A DNA stretch of 64,000 nt from Streptomyces venezuelae. GTDB lineage: Bacteria; Actinomycetota; Actinomycetes; Streptomycetales; Streptomycetaceae. A model generated the notes under the pieces. It worked only from the letters and a program-made list of their open reading frames with translations, had not been told where the DNA came from and did no database searches. The number at the start of each line of letters is the position of its first letter. Position 1 is the first letter of the stretch. Below are positions 26,921 to 36,144 of the stretch, one piece after another. Made by a program: the position numbers and the translations under genes. The stretch covers positions 3,215,001 through 3,279,000 of the forward strand of contig NZ_CP029190.1 of assembly GCF_008642295.1 (NCBI RefSeq), given 5' to 3'.

Positions 26921-29341
26921 TCACGAGGTGGTGCGGGTGCCGGTGCCCTTGGCGGCGTCCAGGGCGTAGACGCAGCGGTCCTTGCTGCAGGCGTAGACCA
27001 CGCCGGCCTGGGCCACCGGGGAGCCGGCGATCTCGCCGCCGGTGGCCAGCTTCCAGCGGAGCTGGCCGCCCGCCGCGTCCAGGGTGTACAGGCAGTGGTC
27101 CGCCGAGCCGAAGTGGACCCGGCCCTCCGCGACCGCCGGGGCGCCGGTGATCTCGGCGCCCGCCGCGAACCGCCACTTCGGGGTGCCGGTGACCGCGTCC
27201 AGGGTGTACAGGGCGCTGCCGGAGGCCAGGTGGACGCTGCCGTCCGCGATCACCACCGGGTCCGGGGACTGGCGGGGCTCGGTGGCGATGCGCCAGCGGT
27301 CCGTACCGGTGGCCGCGTCGATGGCGTAGACGGTGCCCAGGTAGTCGGCCAGGTAGACCCCGCCGCCGGTGACCGCCGGACCGGGCGCGAAGGCCGGCGG
27401 GGCCAGGAAGACCGCCGGGGCCTCGAAGTGCCAGCGGACCCGGCCGGAGGCCCGGTCCACGGACAGCACCCGGGTGCCGGCCGTGATGTACACATGGCCG
27501 TCGGGGGCCGGGGTGACCCGGACCGGGACGTTCCCGCAGGAGGCGGCGTCGCCCACCGGGTAGGACCAGGTCTCCCGGCCGGTACGGGCGTCCAGCGCGC
27601 GCAGCCGCGCGTCCTGCCAGACGTAGACCGTGCCGTCGTGCAGGACCGGGGCGGCGTCGGCCGTCTCGAAGTCGGTCTGGGCGCCGGTCAGCTCCCACAG
27701 CTTCTGGCCGTTCGCCGCCTCGTACGCCTGGACGCCGCCGCCGCGGGTGGCGGTGACCACGGTGCCGCGGTCGGCGCGCAGCGCGTACACCCAGGCGTCG
27801 CTGGCCAGCCGCCACCGCTCGGAGCCGTCGGCGGCGTCCAGGGCGTACAGGGACGGGCCGTCGGAGGCGTGGATCCGGCCGTCGGTGACGGCCATCGCCC
27901 AGGCCACGTCGCGGGTCTTGAACTGGCGGCGCCCGCTGGCCACGTCGAGGGCGTGGACCTCGAAGGAGGTGACGTAGAGCAGGTCGCCGGCGACCGTGGG
28001 GGTGCCCCAGACGTCGTTCGACATCCGGAACCGCCAGGGCCGCCACCGGCCGCTGTCGGGGGCCGGGCCGGGCCGGGGCAGCGCGGGCGCCTGGACGGGC
28101 CCGGCGGCGGCCCCGCCGCCGGGCGGGCGGACCCACCCGGTGGCCGAGTCGGCGGAGGCGGAGGCTGCGGAGGCCGAGCCTGATGCGGAGACCGCGGCCG
28201 GGACGCGCGGGCCCGGGCCGATCGGGACCGGGGAGCCGCCCAGCCGGACGGGCTCTCCGCCGCCGGGGGGCGGGGTGATCGGCGGGTGCTGGGGCCGGGG
28301 CGGGGCGGCCGCATGGCCGGTCCGCGGATCCGCCCATGGGTCGGCGGGACGCGGCCGGGCGGGCGCGGGGCCGGGACGGTCGCGCCGGTGGGTGGCCTGC
28401 CCGCCGGGGCCGCCGACGGGGGCGGCGGCCGGGGTCTGTACGGTCCGCTGCCCCGCCCGCCGGGCCTCGATCATGGCGACGGCGCGCCCCGGCAGCCAGG
28501 CCGAGGCGGTCCCGCTGTCGTCGCCCGCGGCGAACAGGTGCGGGGCCAGCTGGGCCTGCAGGTCGGCCGGGGTGGGCCGGAGGGTCGCGTCCATCTGCAT
28601 ACAGGAGTCGATCAGCGGGCGGAGTTCGTCCGGCAGACCCTCCAGGTTCGGGCCCTCGCGCAGCAGCATGAAGACCGTTTCCACCGGATTGGCCCCGTGG
28701 TAGGGCGGGTGCCCGGTGGCGGCGAAGACCAGGGTGGAGCCGAGCGAGAAGACATCGCTGGCGCCCTTGACGCTGCGCGAGTCCTTGGCCTGCTCGGGCG
28801 ACATGTAGGCGGGGGTGCCCACGGCCACGTTCGTCATGGTCAGCCGGGTGTTGGAGACACCGCTGGCGATACCGAAGTCGATCACCCGGGGGCCGTCCTC
28901 GACCACCAGGACGTTGGACGGCTTGAGGTCGCGGTGGACCAGGCCCGCCTGGTGGATGGACTGGAGTGCCTCGGCGATGCCGGCGGCCAGCCACCGTACG
29001 GCCTGGGCGGGCATCGGCCCGCACTCGTTGACGATCTCCTCCAGGGAGGGCGCCGGTACGTACGCGGTGGCCAGCCAGGGCACCGCGGCCCGGGGGTCGG
29101 CGTCCACCACGGCCGCGGTGTAGAAACCGGACACCGCGCGGGCCGCCTCGACCTCACGGGTGAAGCGCACCCGGAACAGCTGGTCCTCGGCGAGCTCGGT
29201 CCGTACCGTCTTGATCGCGACCCGGCGGCCGGACGCCGACCGCGCGAGATAGACCAGCCCCATGCCGCCGGCTCCGAGCCGGCCCAGCACCTCGAAGGGG
29301 CCGATCCGTCTCGGGTCGTGCTGCGTCAGCTGCTCCACCAC
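26921..29341 (-). CDS. Ser/Thr protein kinase with PQQ beta-propeller repeats
   Basis: The product is about 806 residues. The start is taken at the GTG at 29341, 10 bases after GGGGAGG; a GTG three codons upstream is possible. Kinase motifs: [19 protein letters not shown], the catalytic loop [15 protein letters not shown] and MSPEQA (first 280 residues). A Pro-rich linker follows (about 310-430). The C-terminal 350 residues form seven or more PQQ-like blades (for example [42 protein letters not shown]). No transmembrane helix is visible between the domains, unlike the kinase at 10242, so the propeller may be cytoplasmic. Confidence 0.94.
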   Translation of the reverse strand: MVEQLTQHDPRRIGPFEVLGRLGAGGMGLVYLARSASGRRVAIKTVRTELAEDQLFRVRFTREVEAARAVSGFYTAAVVDADPRAAVPWLATAYVPAPSLEEIVNECGPMPAQAVRWLAAGIAEALQSIHQAGLVHRDLKPSNVLVVEDGPRVIDFGIASGVSNTRLTMTNVAVGTPAYMSPEQAKDSRSVKGASDVFSLGSTLVFAATGHPPYHGANPVETVFMLLREGPNLEGLPDELRPLIDSCMQMDATLRPTPADLQAQLAPHLFAAGDDSGTASAWLPGRAVAMIEARRAGQRTVQTPAAAPVGGPGGQATHRRDRPGPAPARPRPADPWADPRTGHAAAPPRPQHPPITPPPGGGEPVRLGGSPVPIGPGPRVPAAVSASGSASAASASADSATGWVRPPGGGAAAGPVQAPALPRPGPAPDSGRWRPWRFRMSNDVWGTPTVAGDLLYVTSFEVHALDVASGRRQFKTRDVAWAMAVTDGRIHASDGPSLYALDAADGSERWRLASDAWVYALRADRGTVVTATRGGGVQAYEAANGQKLWELTGAQTDFETADAAPVLHDGTVYVWQDARLRALDARTGRETWSYPVGDAASCGNVPVRVTPAPDGHVYITAGTRVLSVDRASGRVRWHFEAPAVFLAPPAFAPGPAVTGGGVYLADYLGTVYAIDAATGTDRWRIATEPRQSPDPVVIADGSVHLASGSALYTLDAVTGTPKWRFAAGAEITGAPAVAEGRVHFGSADHCLYTLDAAGGQLRWKLATGGEIAGSPVAQAGVVYACSKDRCVYALDAAKGTGTRTTS

Positions 29342-29396
29342 TCGCCTCACACCTCCCCGTACGATCCCCGGTCCGGGACCGCGCCCCCCGATTCTG

Positions 29397-30320
29397 TCAG
29401 GCCCCGGCCTCGTGCGGCTCCGGGTCCGGGCCGCTGTCGGCGCCGGGTCGGGCATCCGGGCCCGGTCCGGCCCCCGGTTCGCTCCCCGGCTCGGTCCCCG
29501 GGCCGGGTTCGCGTGCGGCTCCGGGCGCCGTTTCCGGGTCCGCCGCGGGCTCGGCCAGCAGCGCGAAGGCCGCCCCCTGATTGTCCGCGACCACGGCGAT
29601 CCGGCCGTACGGCGTGTCGAAGGGATCGGCGCTGACCCGGCCGCCGAGACGGCGCACGGTGGCCACCGAGGCGTCCACGTCGGGCACCGCGAAATACACC
29701 AGGAAATGCGCGGGCAGGAACTCCGGGAAGGCCTCGGTGATCAGGCTGCGGCCGGCCACGGCGGTGTCCGGGCCGGGCGCGCTGCCGGGCGGGGACCAGA
29801 CCCGGTATTCGATGCCGGCGTCGTCCTGGTCCTGGGCGACGTACCCGAAGACCTTGGCGTAGAAGACGTCCACCGCGTCCCGCGCCCGGGTGTAGACCTC
29901 GGTCCAGCAGTACGTGTACGGCTCCATGCTGGCCTCGAAGCCGTGGTGGGTGCCGGGCTGCCACAGGCCGAACACGGCGCCGCCGGGGTCCGCGGCCATC
30001 GCCGCCGTGCCGTACGGGCCGAGCGGCCGGGGTTCCATCACCATCTGGCCGCCGGCGGCCCGGATCCGGGCGGCGGCTGCGTAGGCGTCGGAGGTGTACA
30101 GGTAGACCTCCCAGACCGTGGGCATCCGGCCGTCCGGCTTGGGGGCGAGGGCGGCGACGTTACGGCCGGCGCGGTAGGCCTGGGTGTAGCCGCCGTAGGG
30201 GGGTCCGGCCGCGGGGCCGAAGGTCCACCCGAAGAGCTCACCGTAGAACCGCTTGCCGGCCTCGACATCCGGAAGGGAGGCATCCACCCAGCAGGGCATG
30301 CCCTCTGCAAATGCGGCCAT
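29397..30320 (-). CDS. VOC/glyoxalase family protein (two domains)
   Basis: This 307-residue protein has two tandem glyoxalase/bleomycin-resistance folds: residues about 5-120 ([25 protein letters not shown]) and 135-260 ([35 protein letters not shown]). A low-complexity Pro/Gly/Glu/Ala tail of about 45 residues follows. Metal-binding or substrate specificity cannot be read. It probably acts in detoxification or small-molecule binding. Confidence 0.88.
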   Translation of the reverse strand: MAAFAEGMPCWVDASLPDVEAGKRFYGELFGWTFGPAAGPPYGGYTQAYRAGRNVAALAPKPDGRMPTVWEVYLYTSDAYAAAARIRAAGGQMVMEPRPLGPYGTAAMAADPGGAVFGLWQPGTHHGFEASMEPYTYCWTEVYTRARDAVDVFYAKVFGYVAQDQDDAGIEYRVWSPPGSAPGPDTAVAGRSLITEAFPEFLPAHFLVYFAVPDVDASVATVRRLGGRVSADPFDTPYGRIAVVADNQGAAFALLAEPAADPETAPGAAREPGPGTEPGSEPGAGPGPDARPGADSGPDPEPHEAGA

Positions 30321-30605
30321 GGGACCGTTTCCTTCCGTTTGCGCGCGGTCTGCTGCATTCTGACGCAGTCTGCCCGTCAGGCCATGATCCGCCCGTTCCT
30401 TTGTCCACAGCCTGTTGATAAGACTATTCGGGCGAAGCGGATACCGGCGGCGGGCGCGCGGAGGCGCTGCGGAGGCGTTGCCGGGGCGTCCCGCAGTGGT
30501 TCCGGAATCGGACGTTCAACCCACGGACGCCCAGGCCAGGCACCCCGTAACCCCATTTGCAGGCGGCCGAATCGCGCCCCGATCACCCCTCGGTAAGCTG
30601 ACGGC

Positions 30606-31253
30606 ATGACAGGACAAGTACGCACCGTCGACGGCCGCGTTGCCGGCCGGCGCGGTCAGGCGACGCGGCAGAAGCTGCTCGACTGCCTCAGCGAGATGCT
30701 CAGCAGCTCGCCGTACCGCGACGTGAAGGTGATCGACGTCGCGCGCAAGGCCGGCACCTCGCCCGCGACCTTCTACCAGTACTTCCCGGACGTCGAGGGC
30801 GCCGTCCTGGAGATCGCCGAGGAAATGGCCACCGAGGGCGCGCAGTTGACCGCGCTGGTCGAGGGCCGCTCCTGGGTCGGCAAGTCCGGCTGGCAGGCCG
30901 CCGAGGAACTCGTGGACGGGTTCCTGGAGTTCTGGCGGAGCAACGACGCGATCCTGCGGGTCGTCGACCTCGGCGCGGCCGAGGGCGACAAGCGCTTCTA
31001 CAAGATCCGCATGAAGATCCTGAACTCGGTCACCAACTCCCTTACGGAATCGGTGAAGGAGCTCCAGGCGAAGGGCAAGGTCGACAAGGACGTCAGTGCG
31101 GCGGCGATGGCCGGCTCACTGGTGGCCATGCTGGCCGCGGTGGCCTCGCACCAGAAGGGCTTCCAGACCTGGGGCGTCAAGCAGGCAGAACTCAAGCCGA
31201 ACCTGGCGCTGCTCGTGCACCTGGGCATCACCGGCAAGAAGCCGACGAAGTAG
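30606..31253 (+). CDS. TetR-family transcriptional regulator
   Basis: The 215-residue protein has an N-terminal TetR helix-turn-helix (about 18-65; QATRQKLLDCLSEML, VIDVARKAGTSPATFYQYFP) and an all-helical ligand-binding C-terminus. TAAGCT before the ATG suggests a leaderless start. It is the only TetR gene in the window and lies next to the acyl-CoA dehydrogenase/Ltp divergon, so it is the natural candidate for the CTGACGnnnCGTCAG operators. A clear copy of that palindrome is missing from its own promoter (only a half site CTGACG just before the ATG). Confidence 0.9.
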   Translation: MTGQVRTVDGRVAGRRGQATRQKLLDCLSEMLSSSPYRDVKVIDVARKAGTSPATFYQYFPDVEGAVLEIAEEMATEGAQLTALVEGRSWVGKSGWQAAEELVDGFLEFWRSNDAILRVVDLGAAEGDKRFYKIRMKILNSVTNSLTESVKELQAKGKVDKDVSAAAMAGSLVAMLAAVASHQKGFQTWGVKQAELKPNLALLVHLGITGKKPTK

Positions 31254-31256
31254 GCG

Positions 31257-31278
31257 GCGGACCCCTTCCAGGGTCCGC
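31257..31278. terminator. Terminator hairpin between convergent genes
   Basis: GCGGACCC-CTTCCA-GGGTCCGC forms an 8-bp stem with a 6-base loop, 4 bases after the TetR stop codon and 22 bases from the end of the oppositely oriented deazaflavin oxidoreductase gene. Confidence 0.75.
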
Positions 31279-31299
31279 ACGGCTCCGTTGCGGCTGCGA

Positions 31300-31773
31300 T
31301 CAGCGACGCTCCAGCCGGAACAGCCGGATCTCGCGCTCGATGCGCGCCTGGTACGTCGCGTACGGCGGCCAGAACCCCAGCACCGCCTGCCATGCCGCCG
31401 CGCGCTCCTCGCCGGCCAGCAGCCGGGCCCGGACCGCGATGTCCTGCCCCTTCCAGCTGATGTCCGCTTCCGGGTGCCTGAGCAGGTTCCCGGTCCAGGC
31501 CGGGTGCCCGGGGCGGCCGAAGTTGGAGCCGATCAGCAGCCAGCTCGCCCCGTCCTCCTCCGGCATGCAGGCCAGCGGGGTGGTGCGCGGTTGGCCGCTC
31601 TTGGCGCCCTTCGCCGTGAGGATCACCCCGGGCAGCATCTGCGCGCTGAGGATCACCTTGCCGCGGGTCAGCCGGTGCACGGCCTTGTCCATCGCCGGGA
31701 TGAAGTGCGGTGCGATCCGGGCGAACAGCGTGGTCGACGAGATCTTCTGCATGAGCTTGACGCCGGGAGCCAT
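31300..31773 (-). CDS. F420/deazaflavin-dependent nitroreductase-family protein
   Basis: The 157-residue split-barrel protein of the Ddn/DUF385 family has GVILTAKGAKSGQPRTTPLA (about 49-68, the F420 phosphate-binding segment), LIGSNFGRPGHPAW (about 79-92) and a C-terminal Y-x-x-Y-Q-A-R motif. These enzymes use reduced coenzyme F420 to reduce or oxidise quinones, nitro compounds or enones. Its ATG overlaps the stop of the acyl-CoA dehydrogenase gene by one base (TGATG), so both act in one operon under the operator at 33010. Confidence 0.9.
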   Translation of the reverse strand: MAPGVKLMQKISSTTLFARIAPHFIPAMDKAVHRLTRGKVILSAQMLPGVILTAKGAKSGQPRTTPLACMPEEDGASWLLIGSNFGRPGHPAWTGNLLRHPEADISWKGQDIAVRARLLAGEERAAAWQAVLGFWPPYATYQARIEREIRLFRLERR

Positions 31774-32981
31774 CAGACGGCCACCTTCTCCTGGGTCGGG
31801 GCGGCGCCCGGGGTGAACAGCCCGGCACGCTGGGCCGCGTGGGCACGCAGCCGGTGGACCGGGCCGAACAGCAGCTCGTCGGCCGCGGCCCGCTTGAAGT
31901 ACAGGTGTGCGTCGTGCTCCCAGGTGAAGCCGATCCCGCCGTGCAGCTGGATGGCCTCCCCGGCGGTGAGGCGCAGGGCCTCGAGGGCCTGGGCGAGCGC
32001 GAGGCCGGCCTGGCCGGGGTCCCAGGCCGCGTAGTAGGCGGCCGAGCGGGCCGCCTGGACCTGGACGTACAGGTCGGCGAGCCGGTGTTTGACGGCCTGG
32101 AAGGAGCCGACGGCCCGGCCGAACTGCTCCCGCTGCCGGACGTACTCCACGGTGCGGTCCAGCGCCTGCCCGGCCGCCCCGGCGGCTTCGGCGGCGAGCA
32201 CGGCGGCGGCGGTGCGGCCGGTCGCGGCCAGCGCGCCGGTCACCTCGGCCTCGTCACTCTCGCCCAGCAGCTCCGCGGGGGTGTCGCGCAGCTGGATCCG
32301 GCCCTGGGGCCGGGTCTCGTCCAGGACGGTCTGCCGGGTGCGGGTCAGGCCGGGTGCGTCCTGGGGTACGAGGAACAGCAGGGTGCGGCTGCGCGCGAAG
32401 CCGCCGGTGTGCGCGGCCACCAGCAGCAGGCCGGCGCTGTGGCCGTCGAGCACCTGCCCGGCCTCGCCGTAGAGCCGCCAGCCCACCGAGCCGTGGGCCT
32501 CCTCCCGGCGGGCCTGCACCCCGCCGGCCCGGCCGCCGCCGGACCACTCCCCGACGGTGTTGTCGCCGGTCAGCGCGAGGGCGGTGGCCAGGGCGGTGCC
32601 GGGCACGGCCAGGGCCGCGGTCAGGTCCCCGGCCGCCAGGGGCGGCAGCAGTGCGGAGCGCTGGGCCGCGGTGCCCAGGGCCAGGACCAGCGGGGCGGCA
32701 AGGGCGGCGGTGGCCAGCAGCGGGGAGGGCAGCAGGGCCCGCCCGGTCTCCTCGCAGGCCAGGGCGAGGTCGGCGGCGGTGCAGCCGACGCCCCCGTACT
32801 CCTCGGGCAGGGCGGTCCCCGGCAGCCCGAGCTGCCCGGCGAGCCGGCGCCACAGCTCGCGGTCGTATCCGGTGTCGGTGCGGACGGCGGCCTTGACCTC
32901 GTCCGGTCCACAGTGCTTGCCCAGGATCTCGCGCAGGGTGCGGCGGATCTCGTCCTGCTCCGCGGTGAAGGCGGCGTCCAT
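31773..32981 (-). CDS. Acyl-CoA dehydrogenase (FadE type)
   Basis: The 402-residue flavoprotein has the N-terminal helical domain (FTAEQDEIRRTLREILGKHC), GLPGTALPEEYGG in the middle, the helix YVRQREQFGRAVGSFQAVKH (about 285-304, FAD/subunit contact), and IQLHGGIGFTWEHDAHLYFK near the C-terminus. The active-site base is not at the classical Glu of fatty acyl-CoA dehydrogenases, as in heterotetrameric steroid FadE subunits (inference). A second subunit gene is not adjacent. It sits divergent from the Ltp gene at 33099 across two operators. Confidence 0.92.
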   Translation of the reverse strand: MDAAFTAEQDEIRRTLREILGKHCGPDEVKAAVRTDTGYDRELWRRLAGQLGLPGTALPEEYGGVGCTAADLALACEETGRALLPSPLLATAALAAPLVLALGTAAQRSALLPPLAAGDLTAALAVPGTALATALALTGDNTVGEWSGGGRAGGVQARREEAHGSVGWRLYGEAGQVLDGHSAGLLLVAAHTGGFARSRTLLFLVPQDAPGLTRTRQTVLDETRPQGRIQLRDTPAELLGESDEAEVTGALAATGRTAAAVLAAEAAGAAGQALDRTVEYVRQREQFGRAVGSFQAVKHRLADLYVQVQAARSAAYYAAWDPGQAGLALAQALEALRLTAGEAIQLHGGIGFTWEHDAHLYFKRAAADELLFGPVHRLRAHAAQRAGLFTPGAAPTQEKVAV

Positions 32982-33009
32982 CGGCGGGCTCCTCCCCGTA
33001 TCCCCGTAT

Positions 33010-33024
33010 CTGACGGCGCGTCAT
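33010..33024. promoter_or_regulatory. Palindromic operator, site 3 (acyl-CoA dehydrogenase operon)
   Basis: CTGACGGCGCGTCAT has arms matching the CTGACGnnnCGTCAG consensus except at the last base. It lies 28 bases upstream of the acyl-CoA dehydrogenase start on the minus strand. Confidence 0.75.
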
Positions 33025-33076
33025 GCTAGGGCGTGGGGCCGTGGATGCCCAGGCCTGGGGATGTACCGATCAAGCG

Positions 33077-33097
33077 AATCTGATGTACCGTCAGATT
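33077..33097. promoter_or_regulatory. Palindromic operator, site 4, overlapping a leaderless -10 box
   Basis: The element AATCTGA-TGTACCG-TCAGATT has 7-bp outer arms; its core CTGATGTACCGTCAG matches the consensus with one change. It ends one base before the ATG at 33099 and contains TACCGT at the -10 position, so a bound repressor would occlude RNA polymerase directly. Confidence 0.8.
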
Positions 33098-33098
33098 C

Positions 33099-34301
33099 AT
33101 GGTCACCGTCACGGGAAACGCCACGGGAAACGCCACCGGAACGGAACGCCGCAGGGTCGCCGTGGTCGGCGTCGCCCTCTCGGACTGCGGACGGGTCGAC
33201 GGCCCGACCCCGTACGCCCTGCACGCCCAGGCCGCGCGCCGCGCGCTCGCCGACTCCGGACTGGACCGCTCGGTGATCGACGGCTTCGCCTCGGCGGGCC
33301 TGGGCACGCTCGCACCGGTCGAGGTGGCCGAGTACCTCGGGCTGCGGCCGGCCTGGGTGGACTCCACCTCGGTGGGCGGCTCGACCTGGGAGGTGATGGC
33401 AGCCCATGCGGCCGACGCGATCGCGGCCGGCCACGCCAACGCCGTCCTGCTGGTCTACGGCTCCACCGCCCGCGCCGACATCAAGGCCCGCCGCCGCACC
33501 GCCAACCTCTCCTTCGGCGCCCGCGGCCCGCTCCAGTTCGAGGTCCCGTACGGCCACACGCTGATCTCCAAGTACGCGATGGCCGCCCGCCGCCACATGC
33601 ACGAGTACGGCACCACCCTGGAACAGCTGGCCGAGGTCGCCGTCCAGGCCCGCGCGAACGCCGCGACCAACCCGGACGCCATGTTCCGCGACCCGATCAC
33701 GGTAGAGGACGTCCTGTCCGGGGAGATGATCGCGGACCCCTTCACCAAACTGCACTGCTGCATCCGCTCGGACGGCGGCTGCGCGGTGCTGCTGGCGGCC
33801 GAGGAATACGTCCCGGACACCGCGAAGGACCCGGTGTGGGTCCTGGGCACCGGCACCTCCGTCTCGCACACCACCATGTCGGAATGGGAGGACTTCACGG
33901 TCTCCCCCGCCGCCGTCTCCGGCCGGCTGGCCTTCGAACGGGCCGGCCTGCGCCCCGCCGACGTCGACCTCGCCGAGATCTACGACGCCTTCACGTACAT
34001 GACCCTGGTCACCCTGGAGGACCTGGGCTTCTGCGCCAAGGGGGAGGGCGGCGCCTTCGTGGAGAAGGGCCGGCTGCTGCGCGACGGGGAGCTCCCGGTC
34101 AACACCGACGGCGGCGGCCTCTCCGCCTGCCACCCGGGCATGCGCGGGCTGTTCCTCCTGGTGGAGGCCGTCCGCCAGCTCCGCGGCGAGGCAGGCGCCG
34201 GCCAGGTCCGCAAGGCCGGGGGCCGGCTCCCCGAGGTGGCCCTGGCCTCCGGCACCGGCGGCTGGTTCTGCTCCTCGGGGACGGTGATCCTGGGGCGCTA
34301 G
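33099..34301 (+). CDS. Thiolase-like protein of the Ltp/SCP2 family
   Basis: The 400-residue protein has a thiolase fold (VAVVGVALSDCGRVDG at the start, DLAEIYDAFTYMTLVTLED about 289-307, NTDGGGLSACHPGMRG about 343-358). Unlike the Ltp at 22367, this one keeps a Cys-His-Pro-Gly at the C-terminal catalytic position, so thiolytic chemistry is possible. A Gly-Asn-Ala-Thr duplication (GNATGNATG) lies at residues 6-14. The mRNA is probably leaderless, with the operator over the -10 box. A DUF35 partner is not adjacent; the one at 61322 has the same operator and might serve. Confidence 0.9.
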   Translation: MVTVTGNATGNATGTERRRVAVVGVALSDCGRVDGPTPYALHAQAARRALADSGLDRSVIDGFASAGLGTLAPVEVAEYLGLRPAWVDSTSVGGSTWEVMAAHAADAIAAGHANAVLLVYGSTARADIKARRRTANLSFGARGPLQFEVPYGHTLISKYAMAARRHMHEYGTTLEQLAEVAVQARANAATNPDAMFRDPITVEDVLSGEMIADPFTKLHCCIRSDGGCAVLLAAEEYVPDTAKDPVWVLGTGTSVSHTTMSEWEDFTVSPAAVSGRLAFERAGLRPADVDLAEIYDAFTYMTLVTLEDLGFCAKGEGGAFVEKGRLLRDGELPVNTDGGGLSACHPGMRGLFLLVEAVRQLRGEAGAGQVRKAGGRLPEVALASGTGGWFCSSGTVILGR

Positions 34302-34348
34302 CGGGGTCCGGGAGTCCCCCCAAACGGCACGGGTTCGGGGAGGCGACC

Positions 34349-34453
34349 ATGGGCACCAGCATCCTGGTGGGCCAGCGGACCCCGGCCGCGGCGCTGGAGG
34401 TGCTCCGCTACCACCTGGACCGGATCTTCACGGCGCCCGAACCCGCGCCGTGA
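34349..34453 (+). CDS. Possible 34-residue small protein
   Basis: A short frame encodes MGTSILVGQRTPAAALEVLR plus about 14 further residues and stops at 34453. It is supported by a very good ribosome site (GGGGAGG, 5 bases before ATG) and by its place 48 bases after the Ltp gene. Composition is otherwise unremarkable, and no family is recognised. It may be chance. Confidence 0.3.
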   Translation: MGTSILVGQRTPAAALEVLRYHLDRIFTAPEPAP

Positions 34454-34590
34454 CACCGGCCTGTTCGGGCAGTTCCGTGCCCCTTCGGGCTGCCCTTTCC
34501 GCCCTTGCCGGCGACCGGCCGCGGCCGCAGCATCGATATCGGTACCGGTACCCGATCCGGGTGGGCCCGCCCGCGCGAGAGGAAGCAGCC

Positions 34591-35334
34591 ATGCACCCCG
34601 ACCGGCAGCACCAGAGCGAGCAGGAGCACCACCGGATCGTTCCCCGGCGTACCGACCCCGCCCCGGCCGCCATCACCCCCCGGATGGCGGCCGCCGGGCC
34701 CGTCGCCGGCATGTCCCCCGCCGCGGCGCTCTCCCTCCAGCGGACGATCGGCAACACCACGGTCGCCCGGATGATGCAGCAGGGAGGCCGTCGCAGCGGC
34801 CCGTCGGCCGGCCCCTCCCGGCGGGGGTCGACCTGCTCCATCGAGAGTCTCGGCGGCGGGGCCACGGTCGAGAGCTCCGGCCGCACCGGACGCGGGGCCG
34901 CCGGGGGTTCCGCCCCGGTGACGAGGGTCATGGTCTTCGACGGGGATTTCCAGATCGAGGGGGACGCGCAGTATTTCCTCGGAAACGTCTTCGAGGGCAA
35001 TGCGTTCACCGCCGACAGCCGGCAGCCGGCCGGCCATGGAGACGAACCGTTCGTAAACTTCACGCACGAAGACCACTACCTCGGCAACACGTTCAACATC
35101 CAGGGCACCATCACCCTGAGCGGCGGCGTCTACTACGGCAACACCTTCAGAGCGCAACGGATCGTCATCCGGGGCAACTCCGTGTTCGTGGGCCGCAACA
35201 ACGTCCTGCAAGGCGAGGTCGAGGTCGAAAATCCCGACCAGGTGGCCCAGGAGATCTACCTCGGCGAGATCACAGGCGCGCACGCCACCCGCATCACCCC
35301 CAGCCCGCCCGGCTCCCCGCTGCGGAATCGGTGA
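34591..35334 (+). CDS. Hypothetical protein with LQRTIGN motif and Asn/Gly-repeat beta domain
   Basis: The 247-residue protein has GAGAGGAAG as ribosome site. Its N-terminal region is disordered and basic and holds the short motif AALSLQRTIGNTTVARMM (about residues 47-64). This resembles the LQR-x-(I/V)-GN-x-A-V-x-R element near the N-terminus of many actinomycete polymorphic-toxin and contractile-injection-associated (DUF4157) proteins. The C-terminal 110 residues show repeated YFLGNVFEGNAF, YLGNTFNIQG, YYGNTFRAQR and FVGRNNVLQG units, suggesting a short beta-helix or beta-roll. No signal peptide is present. I do not know its function; a cargo or effector role is only a guess. Confidence 0.72.
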   Translation: MHPDRQHQSEQEHHRIVPRRTDPAPAAITPRMAAAGPVAGMSPAAALSLQRTIGNTTVARMMQQGGRRSGPSAGPSRRGSTCSIESLGGGATVESSGRTGRGAAGGSAPVTRVMVFDGDFQIEGDAQYFLGNVFEGNAFTADSRQPAGHGDEPFVNFTHEDHYLGNTFNIQGTITLSGGVYYGNTFRAQRIVIRGNSVFVGRNNVLQGEVEVENPDQVAQEIYLGEITGAHATRITPSPPGSPLRNR

Positions 35335-35436
35335 CTGGCCCCTGGCCTGCGAACATCCCGGCCCGCCGGGTGTCTTCGGCTGCCCTTGATCGTTTGAAGC
35401 GGCGCGTGGATCTCGGGTGGTCGCATTCGGGCGAGG

Positions 35437-36126
35437 GTGCGCAGGCTGGCGGGCGTTGCGCTGCCGGCGCTGTGCGCCTGCGGCTGCCTGGCACAGTCCC
35501 AACCGGCGCTCCCCGCGTCGGAGCAGGGCCGTGATGACCTGATCAAGGCCGCCCAGCAGATGCTGGTGGACCGATGCATGACGGCCCGTGGAGCCGCGGG
35601 GCCGCCTCCGCAGGAGGAAACACTGTTCGGGACCGGCCCTGCCGAGTTGTCGGTCAGTCTTGCCACCGGCTACACCGTTCGTGCGCACACCGACGGCTGC
35701 TTGGCCGAGGCGCATCGCTCCCTCTACGGCGACCAGGCCCGCTGGTTCCGCGCAGAAGTCGTGGTCAACAATCTGCGCCCGACGGCCCAGGCCCGGCTCG
35801 ATGAGGACCCCGAGTACCGGGCGGCACTCGCCCGACGGGCCTCGTGCAACGACCAGGACACTCGATGTCATCGGGCGAGCGGGCTGGACGCGCTGCGGAG
35901 GAAGCTGGAGCCCGGCCGTCTCGCCGAGATCCGGGCTGAGCACCGCATAGAAATCACCACCTACGACCAGTTGCGCGACCGCGCACTGCATCTACTCTCG
36001 GGCCCATCAGGGCGGCCACATGACCATCTGTCTCACCCCTGGCCAGGAGGTCGACTACAACGGTGCGGCCAACGACAGCGGCGACTCGCACACCTGGGCC
36101 ATGAGCTGCTGAACAGCTCGTTCTGA
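35437..36126 (+). CDS. Putative lipoprotein, C-terminus doubtful
   Basis: The 229-residue frame starts at a GTG with a short basic head and a hydrophobic core ending in Cys-rich LCACGC, a plausible lipobox. The central part (CLAEAHRSLYGDQARWFRAE, about 87-106) is shared with a common Streptomyces lipoprotein family of unknown function. The last 45 residues become Arg/His/Pro-rich and look like out-of-frame translation. Another frame over 36000-36118 encodes GGHMTICLTPGQEVDYNGAA and a tail ending in W-A-M-S-C, which looks more protein-like. A frameshift or a chimeric end is likely. The start has no strong ribosome site. Confidence 0.5.
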   Translation: MRRLAGVALPALCACGCLAQSQPALPASEQGRDDLIKAAQQMLVDRCMTARGAAGPPPQEETLFGTGPAELSVSLATGYTVRAHTDGCLAEAHRSLYGDQARWFRAEVVVNNLRPTAQARLDEDPEYRAALARRASCNDQDTRCHRASGLDALRRKLEPGRLAEIRAEHRIEITTYDQLRDRALHLLSGPSGRPHDHLSHPWPGGRLQRCGQRQRRLAHLGHELLNSSF

Positions 36127-36144
36127 CGCCGACCGGCCCCGTCC

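Noticed and set aside
30377..30625. 82-codon minus-strand frame upstream of TetR
   Set aside because: No ribosome site, overlaps the TetR start and has no recognisable domain; treated as promoter region.
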